Positions 37,801 to 49,467 of a stretch of DNA of 64,000 nucleotides are shown in pieces (position 1 is the first letter of the stretch; every line of letters begins with the position of its first letter). The notes under the pieces were generated by a model that saw nothing but the letters and a program-made list of their open reading frames with translations, was not told the DNA's origin and made no database searches. This DNA is from Tetrahymena elliotti 4EA (lineage: Eukaryota; Ciliophora; Oligohymenophorea; Hymenostomatida; Tetrahymenidae): assembly GCA_000231825.2 (NCBI GenBank), contig AFXF02001796.1, positions 62,001-126,000 on the forward strand. Reading direction: 5' to 3'. A program made the position numbers and the translations under genes.

Positions 37801-39976
37801 GTAATGTTGTTAAATAGCTAGAATAATCAATATCTTAAGGATCTTCTAATTCACCATAATAATCATATTAGTCCAAGATTTCTCCAATATAAACTACAAA
37901 AAGAAATGAGAATGATTTAAAAGAATTTAAATTAAACAATTCTTATAAAAAGAACTAAATTATAGATATATCTGATGACGATTTAAATAGACACAAAGAA
38001 AGTTCACCTAATAGAGTTACTAACCTTATTTAAAATGATGAATTTTCTGTAAAAAAATCTTAAAAAATTAAATAAATTGATGCTTTTGAGTTCTAGGAAC
38101 CAAAAATTAGTGAGGAAAGATTAAATTCTAACTCGATATATGTTTGTCTTGAGGAGATATGTTCAATGATATGGAAAAACTTTATAAGAGAAGCTTAAGA
38201 ATAAATCCATAAGCTCAAATAGAGGTTCACTAAAAAATAATTTTTAATTGATATTGCAGAACTAGAAGTAGAATTGTTAATCATATCCTTCAGTGGGTAA
38301 GTTGAGAATCTTAATGTAGTAAGTGAGAAAGTAGATTAGATTTTAAAATCAATCAAATTTGAATAAAAATAAAAGCAAAATTTTTATGATTTATGTCTTT
38401 GTGAAATAAATTAAGCTGAACTATTCCTCATTAAGGGTATTATTTAATTTCTACAAAATAAAAAACTATGAAGTGTATACCATTTGAGGGAATCCTACAA
38501 AATATACACAAAATTCGAAACATTAGAATCAAAACTTCTTGATTCTCTCAAAACCAATACCCTCAACTCATAACTCTCTCCAGGTTAGAATAGTCATTTT
38601 AAAGGTAACTACGACTTTGCAAATAACTCTTAAAAAATCTAACAAATTTTGAATAAGTTTTATTTTGGTAAAGGCTTTTTTGCAACTGCTTTTAGCTTTC
38701 TTCCAGATGGCATTCTTTCCTTTTTAAAACTTCTTGGTTACTCCAACGACACTAATGTATAATTAATTGCAAATATTTAGTATTTTTTTTAATTATATTT
38801 TTTATTTAGGTTGGAATCAAATGGTTAGAAAAATGTTTGTAAGATAGAAGTTTAAGATCAAATTATGCTGCAATCCTTCTTAGTTTAATTTATGTAGAGC
38901 GTAAATCTGACAATTAAAAGGGACTAGAAATAATAAAATAGGCTCAAAGAGAAACTAAATTACAAGACAGTATTTGCCTTTCTTGGGTACAAAGCCTCAT
39001 TCTGATGAATTTAGAAGAGGCTGAATAAGCTGAAAAATGCCTATTAAAAGGTATACTTCATATAACAGAGAATATTAAGAAGAATAACCTTTAACAAATA
39101 AATTTAAATATAATTATGTATGAATTATGTTGGCTTGAAATAATCTAAATGAAGTGGTCTCTCTCACTTTCTCACTTAGAAGAACTTATATGTAGAAGTC
39201 TTGATATTCAAATTTTTAAATCAATATACAAAGTTGCTAAAAAACATGATTGTCAGCATATCAAGATAATAGAAGAAAAAGTTAAATAATTATAAAAGTA
39301 ATAATCTAAAGTGTAGCTTCCACTAAAAATATAGATGATATTACATCTAGCTTGTTGTTTTATTGAAGTAGGGCAGTAATAATTTGCTAGAGCATATCTT
39401 TAAATTTCCTTGATTGAGTATAACTTGATGACTAACTCAAAAAAATAAAATGAAGACCTAATAAAGTTAATTGAAAAATACTTAAATCGCCCTAATCTTT
39501 TATATGTGCAATATGAAGTGCATTATTTGCTTAAATTAACCAGTAAGCTGTCAGATCCGACATTACTAAAAAATATGCCATACATAAGATAATAAATGAA
39601 ACAATTGGATATATTAGAAAACTCTCCCTCAACAATTCCATAAAAAATTAGTATTTGCACTTTTTTAAGTGTTATAAACTGTTTCATAGGAAAATATTTT
39701 GAAAATGAAGAATTATATGAAATATTTTAAAAAATTTAAGAATCTAAATTAAAATAATATGATTATATTCTATAACACTTTTATTTTTGGTGTGCTATGT
39801 CCTTTTTCCATCGTAAGATGTTTAGTGAATCCCTCCAAGCTTTTGAAAAGGCTAAAAAAATAAAAAATACAGAGTTCTCAATCTTAGAAAAGGTAGAGAA
39901 AAATATCACACAATTACAAACTTATATTGAAAAGGAGAAATCAAGGAGAAAATCCTCAGAAAGTGGTTTTTTGTGA
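34843..39976 (+). CDS. PH-domain plus TTC39/IML2-type TPR protein, interrupted by one in-frame TGA
   Basis: Three exons: 34843-35395, 35464-38756, 38810-39976; 1,671 codons including the stop. N-terminal part (about 43-150) resembles a PH-like domain (FGLLTIRYYKIVRDFLYYY, GILNLRDSS, FGIKVQGVKTHGVFWLV). About 900 residues follow that are Asn/Ser/Gln/Glu-rich with acidic runs. The C-terminal third matches the TTC39/IML2 family: ICEINQAELFLIKG-like helix (CEINQAELFLIKGIIQFLQ), HLRESYKIY, GKGFFATAFSFLPDGILSF followed by LKLLGY, AYLQISLIEYNL and FYFWCAMSFFHRKMF. TTC39 proteins are TPR proteins linked in yeast to lipid-droplet/mitochondrial clearance. Codon 1187 is TGA (38469-38471), inside the first conserved TPR; the frame resumes at once and no GT-AG intron restores it. 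Either a nonsense mutation, a sequence error or readthrough. Confidence 0.75.
38469..38471 (+). other. In-frame TGA inside the TTC39-type domain
   Basis: The codon lies between FLQNKKL and SVYHLRESYKIY. In TTC39 proteins the same helix reads without a break and usually has a lysine at this place, so an AGA (Arg) to TGA change is the simplest source. All GT donors I tried upstream with AG acceptors downstream (for example 38437-38473) change the frame, so a normal intron does not remove it. Confidence 0.7.
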
Positions 39977-40611
39977 GCATTGAAATATTAAAATCAAATT
40001 ATCTATATTAATGATAACCAGAGAATCAATAGAATGTAAATTTAAGAAAATATAAATAATTTTAAAAATTAATTACATAACACCAAGTATTTGATTATAG
40101 ATTAAAGGATATTCAAAGAAATACTTTAATAACGACTAACGTCCTAAAAGTATTTAAAATTAAAAATTGAAATTTATTATTCAAAACAAGTTAATTTATC
40201 TTAAAATTGATAAGCAGTTATTAGTAAAATTTTAAAATTCATTTAAGAGATAGTTGTCAATAGTAATGAGAATAACAATCGAAGTAATACTTCAAAAAAT
40301 AAGGTACTAATATGGTGATTTATTTTCATCAATAAATATTTAAAGAGTTAAAAAAAGAATCTAAATTATTGAAGCTGTTTTGAAAAGAATTGCAATTTAT
40401 AATTTAGATAAGAATGAAAAACTTTAAAATTGTCTATTTATTTTATTTATGTAAAGCTCTAAAAGAAAATACTAAAAAAATTCTATAATTGATTGAAGTA
40501 AATAAGCAATTATAAATATATTTTTACATCATTTATTTCTGATAATTATTAATAAATTTATTACATGTGAATTTTAAATTATTTATTATAAGAATATTTA
40601 GTTTATTTTTA
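39977..40611. other. Convergent intergenic region, nothing seen
   Basis: About 635 bp between the 3' ends of the PH-TTC39 gene (plus) and a CNB-domain gene (minus). A/T-rich with stops in all frames; no RNA gene or repeat recognised. Confidence 0.5.
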
Positions 40612-42992
40612 TCACTATTCTATTTCTGATAATCTATAAGGTCTCACCCCTTTTTATTTATTAAGATTATTTTTATCCATAAAACCTAAGATGCTAGTGT
40701 CTAGCTATTTATTTAATGGAGTTTGAGGTGAATATAAGTCTTAAAAGCTTTGCTTTAATGCTGATTTAAACGACATTATTGGAGATGAAACTGGAGAAAT
40801 TTCAAAATAGTTTAAAGACTTACAGCCTAAAGATGAAATAACAGGAGAATTAGGCTAAAGTCTTCTTTTTTATAAAATATTAGTCAATGACTACTGTTAA
40901 GTATAGTTTTAATTGTTGGTATTAATTTTTGGCAAACTCAAATTTCTCGAATGGATGGCTATTCTACTGTGTTCTCCATTTTTTGATGATTCAGTAAAAG
41001 CTGTAGAGTTTTAATCATAAGTATGATCATTATGAATAGATTTACCTCTTTAAGAAGGATTGTGATTATCAAAAAAGGATTTATTCTTTTACTAATAATT
41101 CTAAGCTATTTTTACATTAATAAAATTGTATTTTGCTTATTTGTCAGTGAAGATATTATTTTTCAGTTCTTTGATTTAATTGCAATATTTATCTATATCT
41201 ATTTTTTGCTGACTATTTATAAAATTTTGGAGCCTTTTCTAAGGATAAAATATTTATTAGTCTTAAATCTTTCCTTAAATCAGTAGTTTCTGTGTGATAG
41301 GGTCAGCTAAAACAAATTGGATGAAAATGTAGCTTTTAATTCTCAAAAGTTCTCCTCCATCTTTGCTTTTACATACTACAAATCCTGCTCTTCTTTTATT
41401 ATCCATAATATCTTATTATCCAAAATGATCAAGTGGTCCATATTCGTGTAGCTATTTAATTTTGAAAATTTGTTAAAGATTAATAAAATTAAAAAATATA
41501 TTATTTTCAAAGGCTCTTTTTTTGTTTAATATTTGTTATAAAAACTTAAAATAATTTTTGTAATTTTTCATGAATATTTAAATTTGAGTTCAAAAAGATT
41601 TTTATTTTATCATAGAAATGAAAAGATAAATTTCTCTCTTTGATAAAAAAATCTCTGAATAATTTAAAAAATCTAATGAAATATTTGCAAAATCAATCAA
41701 TAAATAATTACATATTTGAGGTTATTTTTTTTAGAGATTTCATCTTAATAGCTTGATAAATGGTCATCCATAATTTCTCTTTGTGAGTATTCGTTATCTT
41801 TTGGTTTTTTCAAATTCTGTGGTAATAATGAAGGAGTTGAAAACTCATCTACTTTTTTCTAATAAAGCTTTTTAAAAATTAAAAACTCATTTAGATAAAA
41901 TGCCATTTTTAAATTTAAATTAATTTTACTCCATATTAACCACTTTTCACCATATAAAAGTCTGTAGATTTTTAACCTTAATTAAATATTACAGAGTATT
42001 GATTAACTTTTTCTATGAATGATACTAAAAGTATTTCTTCTAGTTTTTCTTCACTCCAATGACTGAGTATGCTAATAGATCTTAGGAAATCTAACTAAGA
42101 TTCAACAAATATTCTATCAGTCTCCACTAAGGTCTTTGAGTAAGTAAGTTTGTTTATAGATACAAATTTACATGGTTCTTAACATATTGCCATACCTTTA
42201 AAAGATTTGTTAAAGTAAAGATTGAGATTTCCAATAGCTTCTCCTACTTTAAATGTTTTAATAAGGAGATTTTTTCTTTTAAGATGTTCTTAACTTTCTT
42301 GCTCAGCACTTTAAAGGTGATCTACATTAGGTATGTAATATAAGTTAACTTTTCCTTCAAGTAAAATTAACATTTCATCAGCTTAGCTTCCTATACATAT
42401 GAAATATAAGAAAATTAATTGGTAATTTTCAAAAACGACTGGTGAGTAGAAGCTATAATAAAAAAAGAAATTCCATAGCTGATAATTAATACCAATTAAA
42501 TTCTTTTTATAGAACTATCAAAGATAATTTGATGATAAATATATTAAATATTTAAATAATTTGCGAAATTGATTAAATGTAATATGTAAAAAAAATATTG
42601 AAATAATTAATACCTTATCTAAACAGTATTTCATCAGAAAAAGTTTATATAGCTCTGGCATTAACAAATGCTTACTTTAAAAGTTCATATCCTCCTTCTT
42701 CGATAATAGTCTTAAAATATTTGAGCTGACCAAATTATTCTATCTATTTTCTTATGTCTTCTTGTGTTTTGTGGCTTTTGTCTTTGCTTAAACTTATCCA
42801 TGCTTCCTATTATTTTAAATTATCAAAAAAAAAAATGATAATTTAATCTCTATTTGAACTTCTTACTTCAATATCTAATACTTCCTTTTCATTATTTTCT
42901 TCAAAAATTTTGCTAGTCAAACTTTGAATTTTTTATGTATACTATCTTGTTTTAGTTCTTCTTATAAATAATGAAGAATTCACTCTACTCAT
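40612..42992 (-). CDS. Protein with two tandem cyclic-nucleotide-binding (CNB) domains
   Basis: Four exons: 42992-42614, 42390-41930, 41885-41712, 41451-40612; introns of 223, 44 and 260 nt, all joins in frame, 617 residues. CNB domain 1 (about 85-235): FSDEILFRQG joined by splicing to SQADEMLILLEGKVNLYYI, then VGEAIGNLNLYFNKSFKGMA. CNB domain 2 (about 240-380): LRSISILSHWSEEKLEEILL, VIFNQGQKSTDFYMVKSGQYG, and GPLDHFGQQDIMDNKRRAG. The phosphate-binding cassette is degenerate: the FGEL glutamate is replaced in both (IGNL, FGQQ) and domain 1 lacks the arginine. So cAMP or cGMP binding is doubtful. The C-terminal 250 residues are Ser/Asn-rich, with a basic end (QKGVRPYRLSEIEQ). No kinase or channel domain. 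Likely a cytosolic scaffold or sensor; function unknown. Confidence 0.8.
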
Positions 42993-43719
42993 TTTTTATT
43001 TTTGATCAATAATTTCTACTTAATTTTTTAAAATTAATTACTTTATTAAATATTTTGTGATTTTTTTTTGGTTGTATCTTAAATAATAAAGTTGAGTAAA
43101 AATTAATCAAATTAAGATTCCAATGAATTTTTGGTATCTTTTTTTTAAAACAATAAAAATTGTAAGCTATTTTTACAAATTAATAATAACTTAAAAATAG
43201 TTCCAAGACTCAAAAGAATCAATCTATTGATAACATTCTTCATTAAAATTTGAGAAAAATTTTTTTATTAATGATAATTTATAAATAGTAACAAGACTAA
43301 TAAAACAATCATATTATATTCAATATTTTTCATTAAAGTATGAGGAAAATTTTTTATTGATGAGTAAGAAAAGTGAATTATTACTAATAAATAAAAAATA
43401 ATAATTGATTTAGAAATATTTTTGTTTTTGTTGGATCAATAATCAATTCACAATACAAAATTTTAAATAAAATTTGTTCTATTTTATAGAATTATGAAAA
43501 ATAATTAAATTATTACTGATTGATTAATTTATTTCTTTAGAATGAATATCTGATCAGTTCAGAAAGAGCAATATACAAAACAAATTAATTATCATAATTC
43601 AAATTTAATAGGTAATAACTTCTATTGTTTTAATTTAATATTTATTAATTTTTTGATTAAATTTAATGATTATTTAGTCTCTTTTAGTAATTAATGATTT
43701 TATTTTTTAATTTAATCTC
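42993..43719. other. Intergenic with a tandem repeat
   Basis: About 730 bp between two minus-strand genes. It carries the imperfect tandem repeat at 43204-43363 and is otherwise A/T-rich without a coding-like frame. It should contain the promoter of the CNB-domain gene. Confidence 0.5.
43204..43363. repeat. Imperfect tandem direct repeat, two copies of about 71 nt
   Basis: Copy one 43204-43274 and copy two 43292-43363, period about 88 nt. Both begin CAAGACT, contain TCATTAAA then TGAG followed by an AAAATTTTTT run, and end in ATTRATGA. A TAAATAGT- or AAATAGTT-type word precedes each copy. The repeat lies about 210-370 bp upstream of the CNB-domain start, so it could be a promoter element or an old duplication. 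Confidence 0.55.
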
Positions 43720-45240
43720 TCAGTAATTGTTATTTAAAATACTTTTTTGAGATTATTAATGAGGTATTATAATTTTTGCATTAGCAGTAAAATTTGTTTC
43801 TCTGCCTTCATCAATCTCAATAGATTTGGTTTTGACCAATAAGCTTTTATTTTAGCAGCTAATTGAATTTTATTAATTTTATACATCTTTCCAATCTATT
43901 TCCTCTATTATTAATTGCTATTTCTTTTTTAATTATTTTATTTTATATTAATTAAAATCTGAAGAGAGCTTTGAATTCTTATTATCCAAAGAATAAGCTA
44001 CCGTATCTATCTCTTTAAACTAGGTTTATTCTGGTTAATGTTCACTGAATTTAATGTGATATTATATTTTATTATTTCTATTATTTTCTCCATATGAATC
44101 TAAGCTACTGTTTACTTTTTGTCTATTAGAATTTCTTTAAGATATAGATAATGTTGATGAATTAGAGCTATCATCATTTTAATTTTATTATCTTCGACTT
44201 CTTTAGTCATTTTATTTAATTAAATAGTCTAATTTATAGGGATTACTTTTATTATTCACACTTCCATACCTCTAGTTACTACTGTTAAATAACAACTTAA
44301 TACTTACTGGAAAATTTATGAAAATTACTTTTATGAACTACGAACTGAAGAAACTATAGCAGGTAGATATATTTCTTTAGAGTTTTGATCTGTTTCAATA
44401 TTAATCACTCTCTTATTAGAGCGAGGAGTACTTGGGCAGCTTGAAACTCTAATTTAATTAATATATCATTTAATTTAATCACAAAAAAATTTACATTAAA
44501 AAAATTTACTTAAGGATATCATTTTTGCTTTGGCTATTTTATTAATTAGTATTTTAGGTATTTTAATAAGAAGAATTCAAATATTTTTATTGGCTATTAT
44601 TACTGTTGCTTTTAAACGAAAATAATATAAAAATTTTATGTTTAAATTTGTTAAAATTGAGTAAATATTATTTACGAATATTAATTCTAACTCATATAAT
44701 CTTATTCCAGTCTATTTATATCAATTGATTTTCTTTCAGTCGGACTAGACCCTTTTTATGGGTAGCGATTCAAATGATGCTCGAATGACTATTATTAAAA
44801 TATTAATAGTTAATTTATGAATATAATAACCATATTTAATTTTAAATTACAGCTCCTCCCACTGTTATTTTTACCAATCTTGAAAGTATATTTTAATTTT
44901 GTAGCTGAATATTATTTAGTCTCTCTAATATTCACAGAAAAGGGTTTTTGTTTAAGTTTATTTATAATTCAAAAAAGTAGAGGTAACTAAGTTAATATTT
45001 ACCCATCTCTCTATTTCTTTTATGCACTTCATTGGGATGTCCAGAGTAAGATATATTGGATAATGTTTCATTTTTTCGCTATTTAATTTTATTTATTCTT
45101 TCCAAATGTTAAAGATAATTCCTTTTTGATAAAATTATTTAAATGGCTTTAATAAGATTAATATTTTAAATAATTTATTTATATTACTTATTCATTTCAT
45201 ATCGCTGAACTGGTTTAATCTAATTTTTACTAACAATCAT
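43720..45240 (-). CDS. Unrecognised Asn/Ser/Gln-rich protein with a helical N-terminus
   Basis: Five exons: 45240-45003, 44922-44676, 44608-44510, 44448-44329, 44281-43720; 421 residues with all phases consistent. The ATG is preceded by TTTAAA and an in-frame TGA a little upstream. The first 80 residues form charged helices (LIKAIQIILSKRNYLQHLER, INKIKQRKNETLSNISYSGH). That KRI/KRN-rich pattern faintly recalls CFAP97-type ciliary proteins, but the resemblance is too weak for a call. The rest is low complexity with many Ser, Asn and Gln and several short motifs (SSCPSTPRSNKR) that could be phosphorylated. The intron at 44282-44328 has an alternative donor that would make it only 26 nt; the 47-nt choice is preferred. 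A stretch inside exon 2 could also be a 42-nt in-frame intron. Confidence 0.65.
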
Positions 45241-45879
45241 TTTAAAGCTTAATATCAGTCAGCTATCTATCTTTCTATTTATATATTTTGTATACTCTTT
45301 ATTAACGAATTAACTTTAAGCTAAAAATTGAAAATCTTAAAAAGTTAGTATTTGTGGTTTTTATTAAAAACAAAAGTAAGTAAAGTTATTATTGATTATT
45401 ATTTTTCAAAAATATGGTATCTTCGAGTTTTATTTTTCATTTCCTCATAAATTTTCTTCTCTGGATTATTTTTTTAACCATAAATTAATTTCATTATAAA
45501 GAAAAGGATTTAATTATGAAATTAGTAAAGGTATTAACCTATTTCATCTAATTAAATAAATGAATTTTTTGTCTTTAAAATTAGATAGTACTTTGTTGTA
45601 GTACAACTAATTTTTAAATTTTGTTATCTTGTTGTATTTTCTATTTTTCTATTATAGAAATAGCGTTTTTTTTATTTAAAAATACAACTTTGTTATTTTT
45701 AAATTACATGCTAGTTAATTTATATGGTTTTATTAAGTATTAGCTTTTGAAGTATCAAAAAAAAATTAGATTACCGAATGAATACTTAAAAATATAACAA
45801 AAAATTTTGAGCTTAAAATATTAATTACGGATCAAAATTTTAGATTAATATTATTATCAACAATTTTAAAGGAGTAAAA
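45241..45879. promoter_or_regulatory. Divergent promoter region
   Basis: About 640 bp between the minus-strand gene starting at 45240 and the plus-strand CNB-domain gene starting at 45880. A/T-rich; no recognised motif, RNA gene or repeat. It must contain both promoters. Confidence 0.4.
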
Positions 45880-48800
45880 ATGAAGCTAAATGATACAAGC
45901 AGACTGCAGGGATATTTAAAAATAGATCCATGTGAAAGAACAGAATAGTTGTTGAACTAAATTTATGATGAAGTCTATTTCTTTGAGTTTTTTAGGTATC
46001 TAAGTTAGTCTGATCAAAAAAATTTTGTCCTCAAATATTGTTGCAAATATATGACATGCTTATAGTAAAAAAAAAAGCAAATAGGTAACTACTTAAGCTT
46101 TTTAGACTTTAACTTTAATTATATTTTTGAATGTCATTGGATGTACAAATATTTCTTTAATTTTTTATTAATAATAAGAATAAAATAGAGACTGCATTTG
46201 GATTATTCTTGATGGAGAGCTAAATACTTATATACCTACTTAAATTAAGGATAATGAGGAGTAAAAACAATCAGATAAACCAAAAAGAAAGTTTTTCAAT
46301 AGGCTAACGTAAGGATAATGCCTTAATTTAACTACTGTATGCTTTAAAAAAATAACATCTTTTTACTACGAATGTTAGGATTAAGTTACACTGTTAAGCA
46401 TTCCTTCATTTGCAGATAATATCTCCTTAATAAAATAGATTTACCCTATAGTAAAGGCAGATTATGATTCTATTTTTGAAACATTAATACAATTTGACTA
46501 ATTCTACACTCAGCAACAAGTGAGAGATATCTTGTTTGTGAGTAAAAGATGTATTTTTAAAAAAGGGAACATATAACTAAAAGGAAACGGTGTAATTATC
46601 TTCATAGTTTATGGAGAGTTTTCTGTAATATTAATTACTAAATTATAATTTTACCTATCTTATTATTGATTTAAATACTATTACTATTACAATAGATCTT
46701 CAAAGATTTCTATAAAGGGCAAGTTTAATAAAAAGATAATTAACATCTTAATCGTTATTAAAAAGAAGAAGAATCACATAAAAATAACTAAACGTCAAGC
46801 AGCGAAGACGAATTTAGCTCATCTAGTTAAAATTAAATTGAAACTGATTTAGCTAAGTTTGAACTGTAAAAGTTGAAAATGAAATTCAAAAAAAGAAATA
46901 CCCAAATTTTTAAGAGAATTCAAGTAAAAATATAAACTTTTAATTATTTTAAAATTAATTTTCTATTTTATAAATAGTTAGGAATAAAAAAACCAGGCTC
47001 TTTAGTTGTTTTAGGTAAGAAAGAAGACTCTGTTGATGGTGTTGAATGCATGGATGGAGAGGGTATAGCTTTTGTGTGTACTGAAGATTAATATAATTCT
47101 ATAACAAAAGAATAAGAAAAGAAAACAAATGTATTTTAAGCTTTAATAAATAATTAAAATATTTAAAATACCAATGGATAATAAGATAATCCATAAAGTA
47201 AAAACCAATAAAATGATTAAAAAAACTAAAATAGTTTTGTGGTAAAAGTTTAATCTAAGTTAAATAATTTGAATAAAAACAATATCAAAAGAAAATCATA
47301 TCCAAATACACCAAAATAATTCAATGCTAATGAGAATCAAAAATAATAATAAAAAGAAGAAGAAGATGATGCATTAAAATAATAATTACTTGATGAAAAC
47401 ACAACAAGTACAATAAATTCTACTTCAAAAGGAGATGAGTTAAGGACTAAGTATGAGCTAGACTATAGAAAATCATTAATTAACAATATTGGATAATAGC
47501 TGAATACATATTCAAAATTTATATACTCAAACAAAGGGTCAAAAAAGGTAGTTTCAAATAAAGGACAAGCAGAAATGCTGAATTTAATTTAATTATAAAA
47601 TTAATTGAATCCAAATGATGTCAATGAAAAATTAGATTTAAAAATGTTCTAAACACAAAATACTTAGAGTACTTCTAAACTAAATGATTAAGATGAGTAA
47701 AAGATAAATCATTTTTCTAATACTCCAAAAAGAAAGCTAAACAGAAAGAGTTTAATTAACCCTCTTTTGAAATCTTCAAAAGAAACAATTAGAGGAACAA
47801 GCTATAATAAATTACCAAATAGTCAAGAAAATATAGGTAACTAATCCTCTCAAACATAGATTGAATAGTCGTATTCATCTTCTGCACTTTAAGAATGTAC
47901 CTTAGTAAGAGAAACAAGTATCTAAAAACGTATTCAATAAACCAAGAAACCTAAAATCATTAGATCGTAATCACTTTTTTAGAATTTTGCAGGTATAGAA
48001 AATGCTGCTAATTTAACACCTAAAATGAAAGTTGGGAAGTAAATGATAGCAAATACTAGCATTGAGACTATTTATGAGAAAGTGCCAAACTCACCATAAA
48101 AAATAAGATAATAAAGTTAAACAAATTTTACTACTAAATATCATTAAATTATCAATTCAGGCTTTCAAAATCAGCAAAAAAGTGAATATAGTGCCTCCCC
48201 ATCTAATTTTTTAGAATATAATTTTTTAAGTACTCCAAATCATAAAAGCACTGATGTAGATACTCCTAATAGCATCAATTTTTCTAATTACCAGGAGAGT
48301 AACTTTTCTGAAAAATGTTAATCTGTATTTAATAAGGCTTAAACCTTAAAAAAGAGCAATCACTTTGCTAATTCAGAACAGAATTTACTCAGATATAACT
48401 CTCCTTAATCAAATAAAGGGTGCAGAAAGATTAATTTAAAAGTAAGAATGAGCACTTGTGATACTTAGTCAATGTTATCTAATCAACAGCCAGAAGCAAT
48501 TGGGTCGCAAAGCCATAGATAATTTAGTAATACAATCTAAAGTGAAGAAAGCAGTACCTAGAATGCTGCTAGGTTAAGCAACTTTCATCAGTATCAAAGT
48601 TAAATTTCAAATAAAAGCTAACGACCTTTAAAAGAAACTCCTCAAAACAATATTAGATCTTTAATTAATATTCCTTCTTAAGTAAATATAGCTAATACTA
48701 GTTCTGTAGACATATAAAAAAGTTTACTCAATTTGCAAAGAAGAGTTTAATCTGCTAAAAATCCGAAAGCTTAATCTAATAAACTACATCTTGATATATA

Positions 48801-49272
48801 AAAACAAGATAACCAATAATCTACAATCTTGGTAGGTTCAAAAACTACAACAAATAAAGAAAAACTACATGAAAAGAATATTATACAGATACTCTATCCT
48901 TAAAAGGCTAGTATTTAAGAAAGGAAGAAAAATACAATTCTCAAAAAATCTAAAAAATCAAACTAAGATCATCTAACAATAAATTCTCCTAGTATGCTAA
49001 ATTAAGAATACGGTGTTTAGAGGTAAATTGAAAATGAGTTTAAGGTTTTTCTGTAAAAAAAATTAAGACCTTAAAGCGCAATAAACAGGTATCAAGGAGA
49101 AAAATAAATAAACTAACTTAATAAAAAAGTATTTGGGCAATTTGTTTAATCTCTAAATAACACACCTTAGAATCAACAATAAAAATAGCAACAACCTTAA
49201 TTACAAATAAATAATTACTAAACTCTGAAATAAAAGACTTTCTCAAACTTTTCTAAAAATTAATTCATTTGA
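45880..49272 (+). CDS. Long protein with two degenerate cyclic-nucleotide-binding (CNB) domains
   Basis: Four exons: 45880-46142, 46189-46624, 46696-46923, 46978-49272; 1,073 residues. CNB domain 1: FFEFFRYLSQSDQKNFVL, then DCIWIILDGELNTYIP and VTLLSIPSFADN. CNB domain 2: FETLIQFDQFYTQQQVRDIL, CIFKKGNIQLKGNGVIIFIV with YGEFS, and after a Ser/Glu-rich insert QLGIKKPGSLVVLG and AFVCTEDQYNSI. The phosphate-binding cassette (FGEL...RxA) is not recognisable in either, so nucleotide binding is unlikely. From about residue 330 to the end the protein is low complexity, rich in Asn, Gln, Ser and Lys. The first intron is the weak point: splicing at GTAACT (46085) would be the better donor by consensus but breaks the frame by one nucleotide, so I used GTACAA at 46143. 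It has the same layout as the gene at 40612-42992. Confidence 0.7.
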
Positions 49273-49467
49273 AAATTTATTAAAATAAATTTGTATTAAA
49301 AAAACTGTATAATCATCATGTAATTTTCTAATAAGCCAAAAGATACTTATAAAAAAACATAAATAAATTTTATGTATTCACTTTACTAATTTCAAATCAT
49401 ACATAAACACTTAAATTTACATTGAAATCTTTTAAACTATTATTTATTGTCATTTAATTTTCTATTT

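Noticed and set aside
40690..41286. Plus-strand frames with coding-like look (GEYKSQKLCFNADL and a hydrophobic frame at 41023-41286)
   Set aside because: The minus strand has an uninterrupted frame in phase with the CNB domains and a proper stop at 40612; the plus-strand frames have no start, stop or splice logic.
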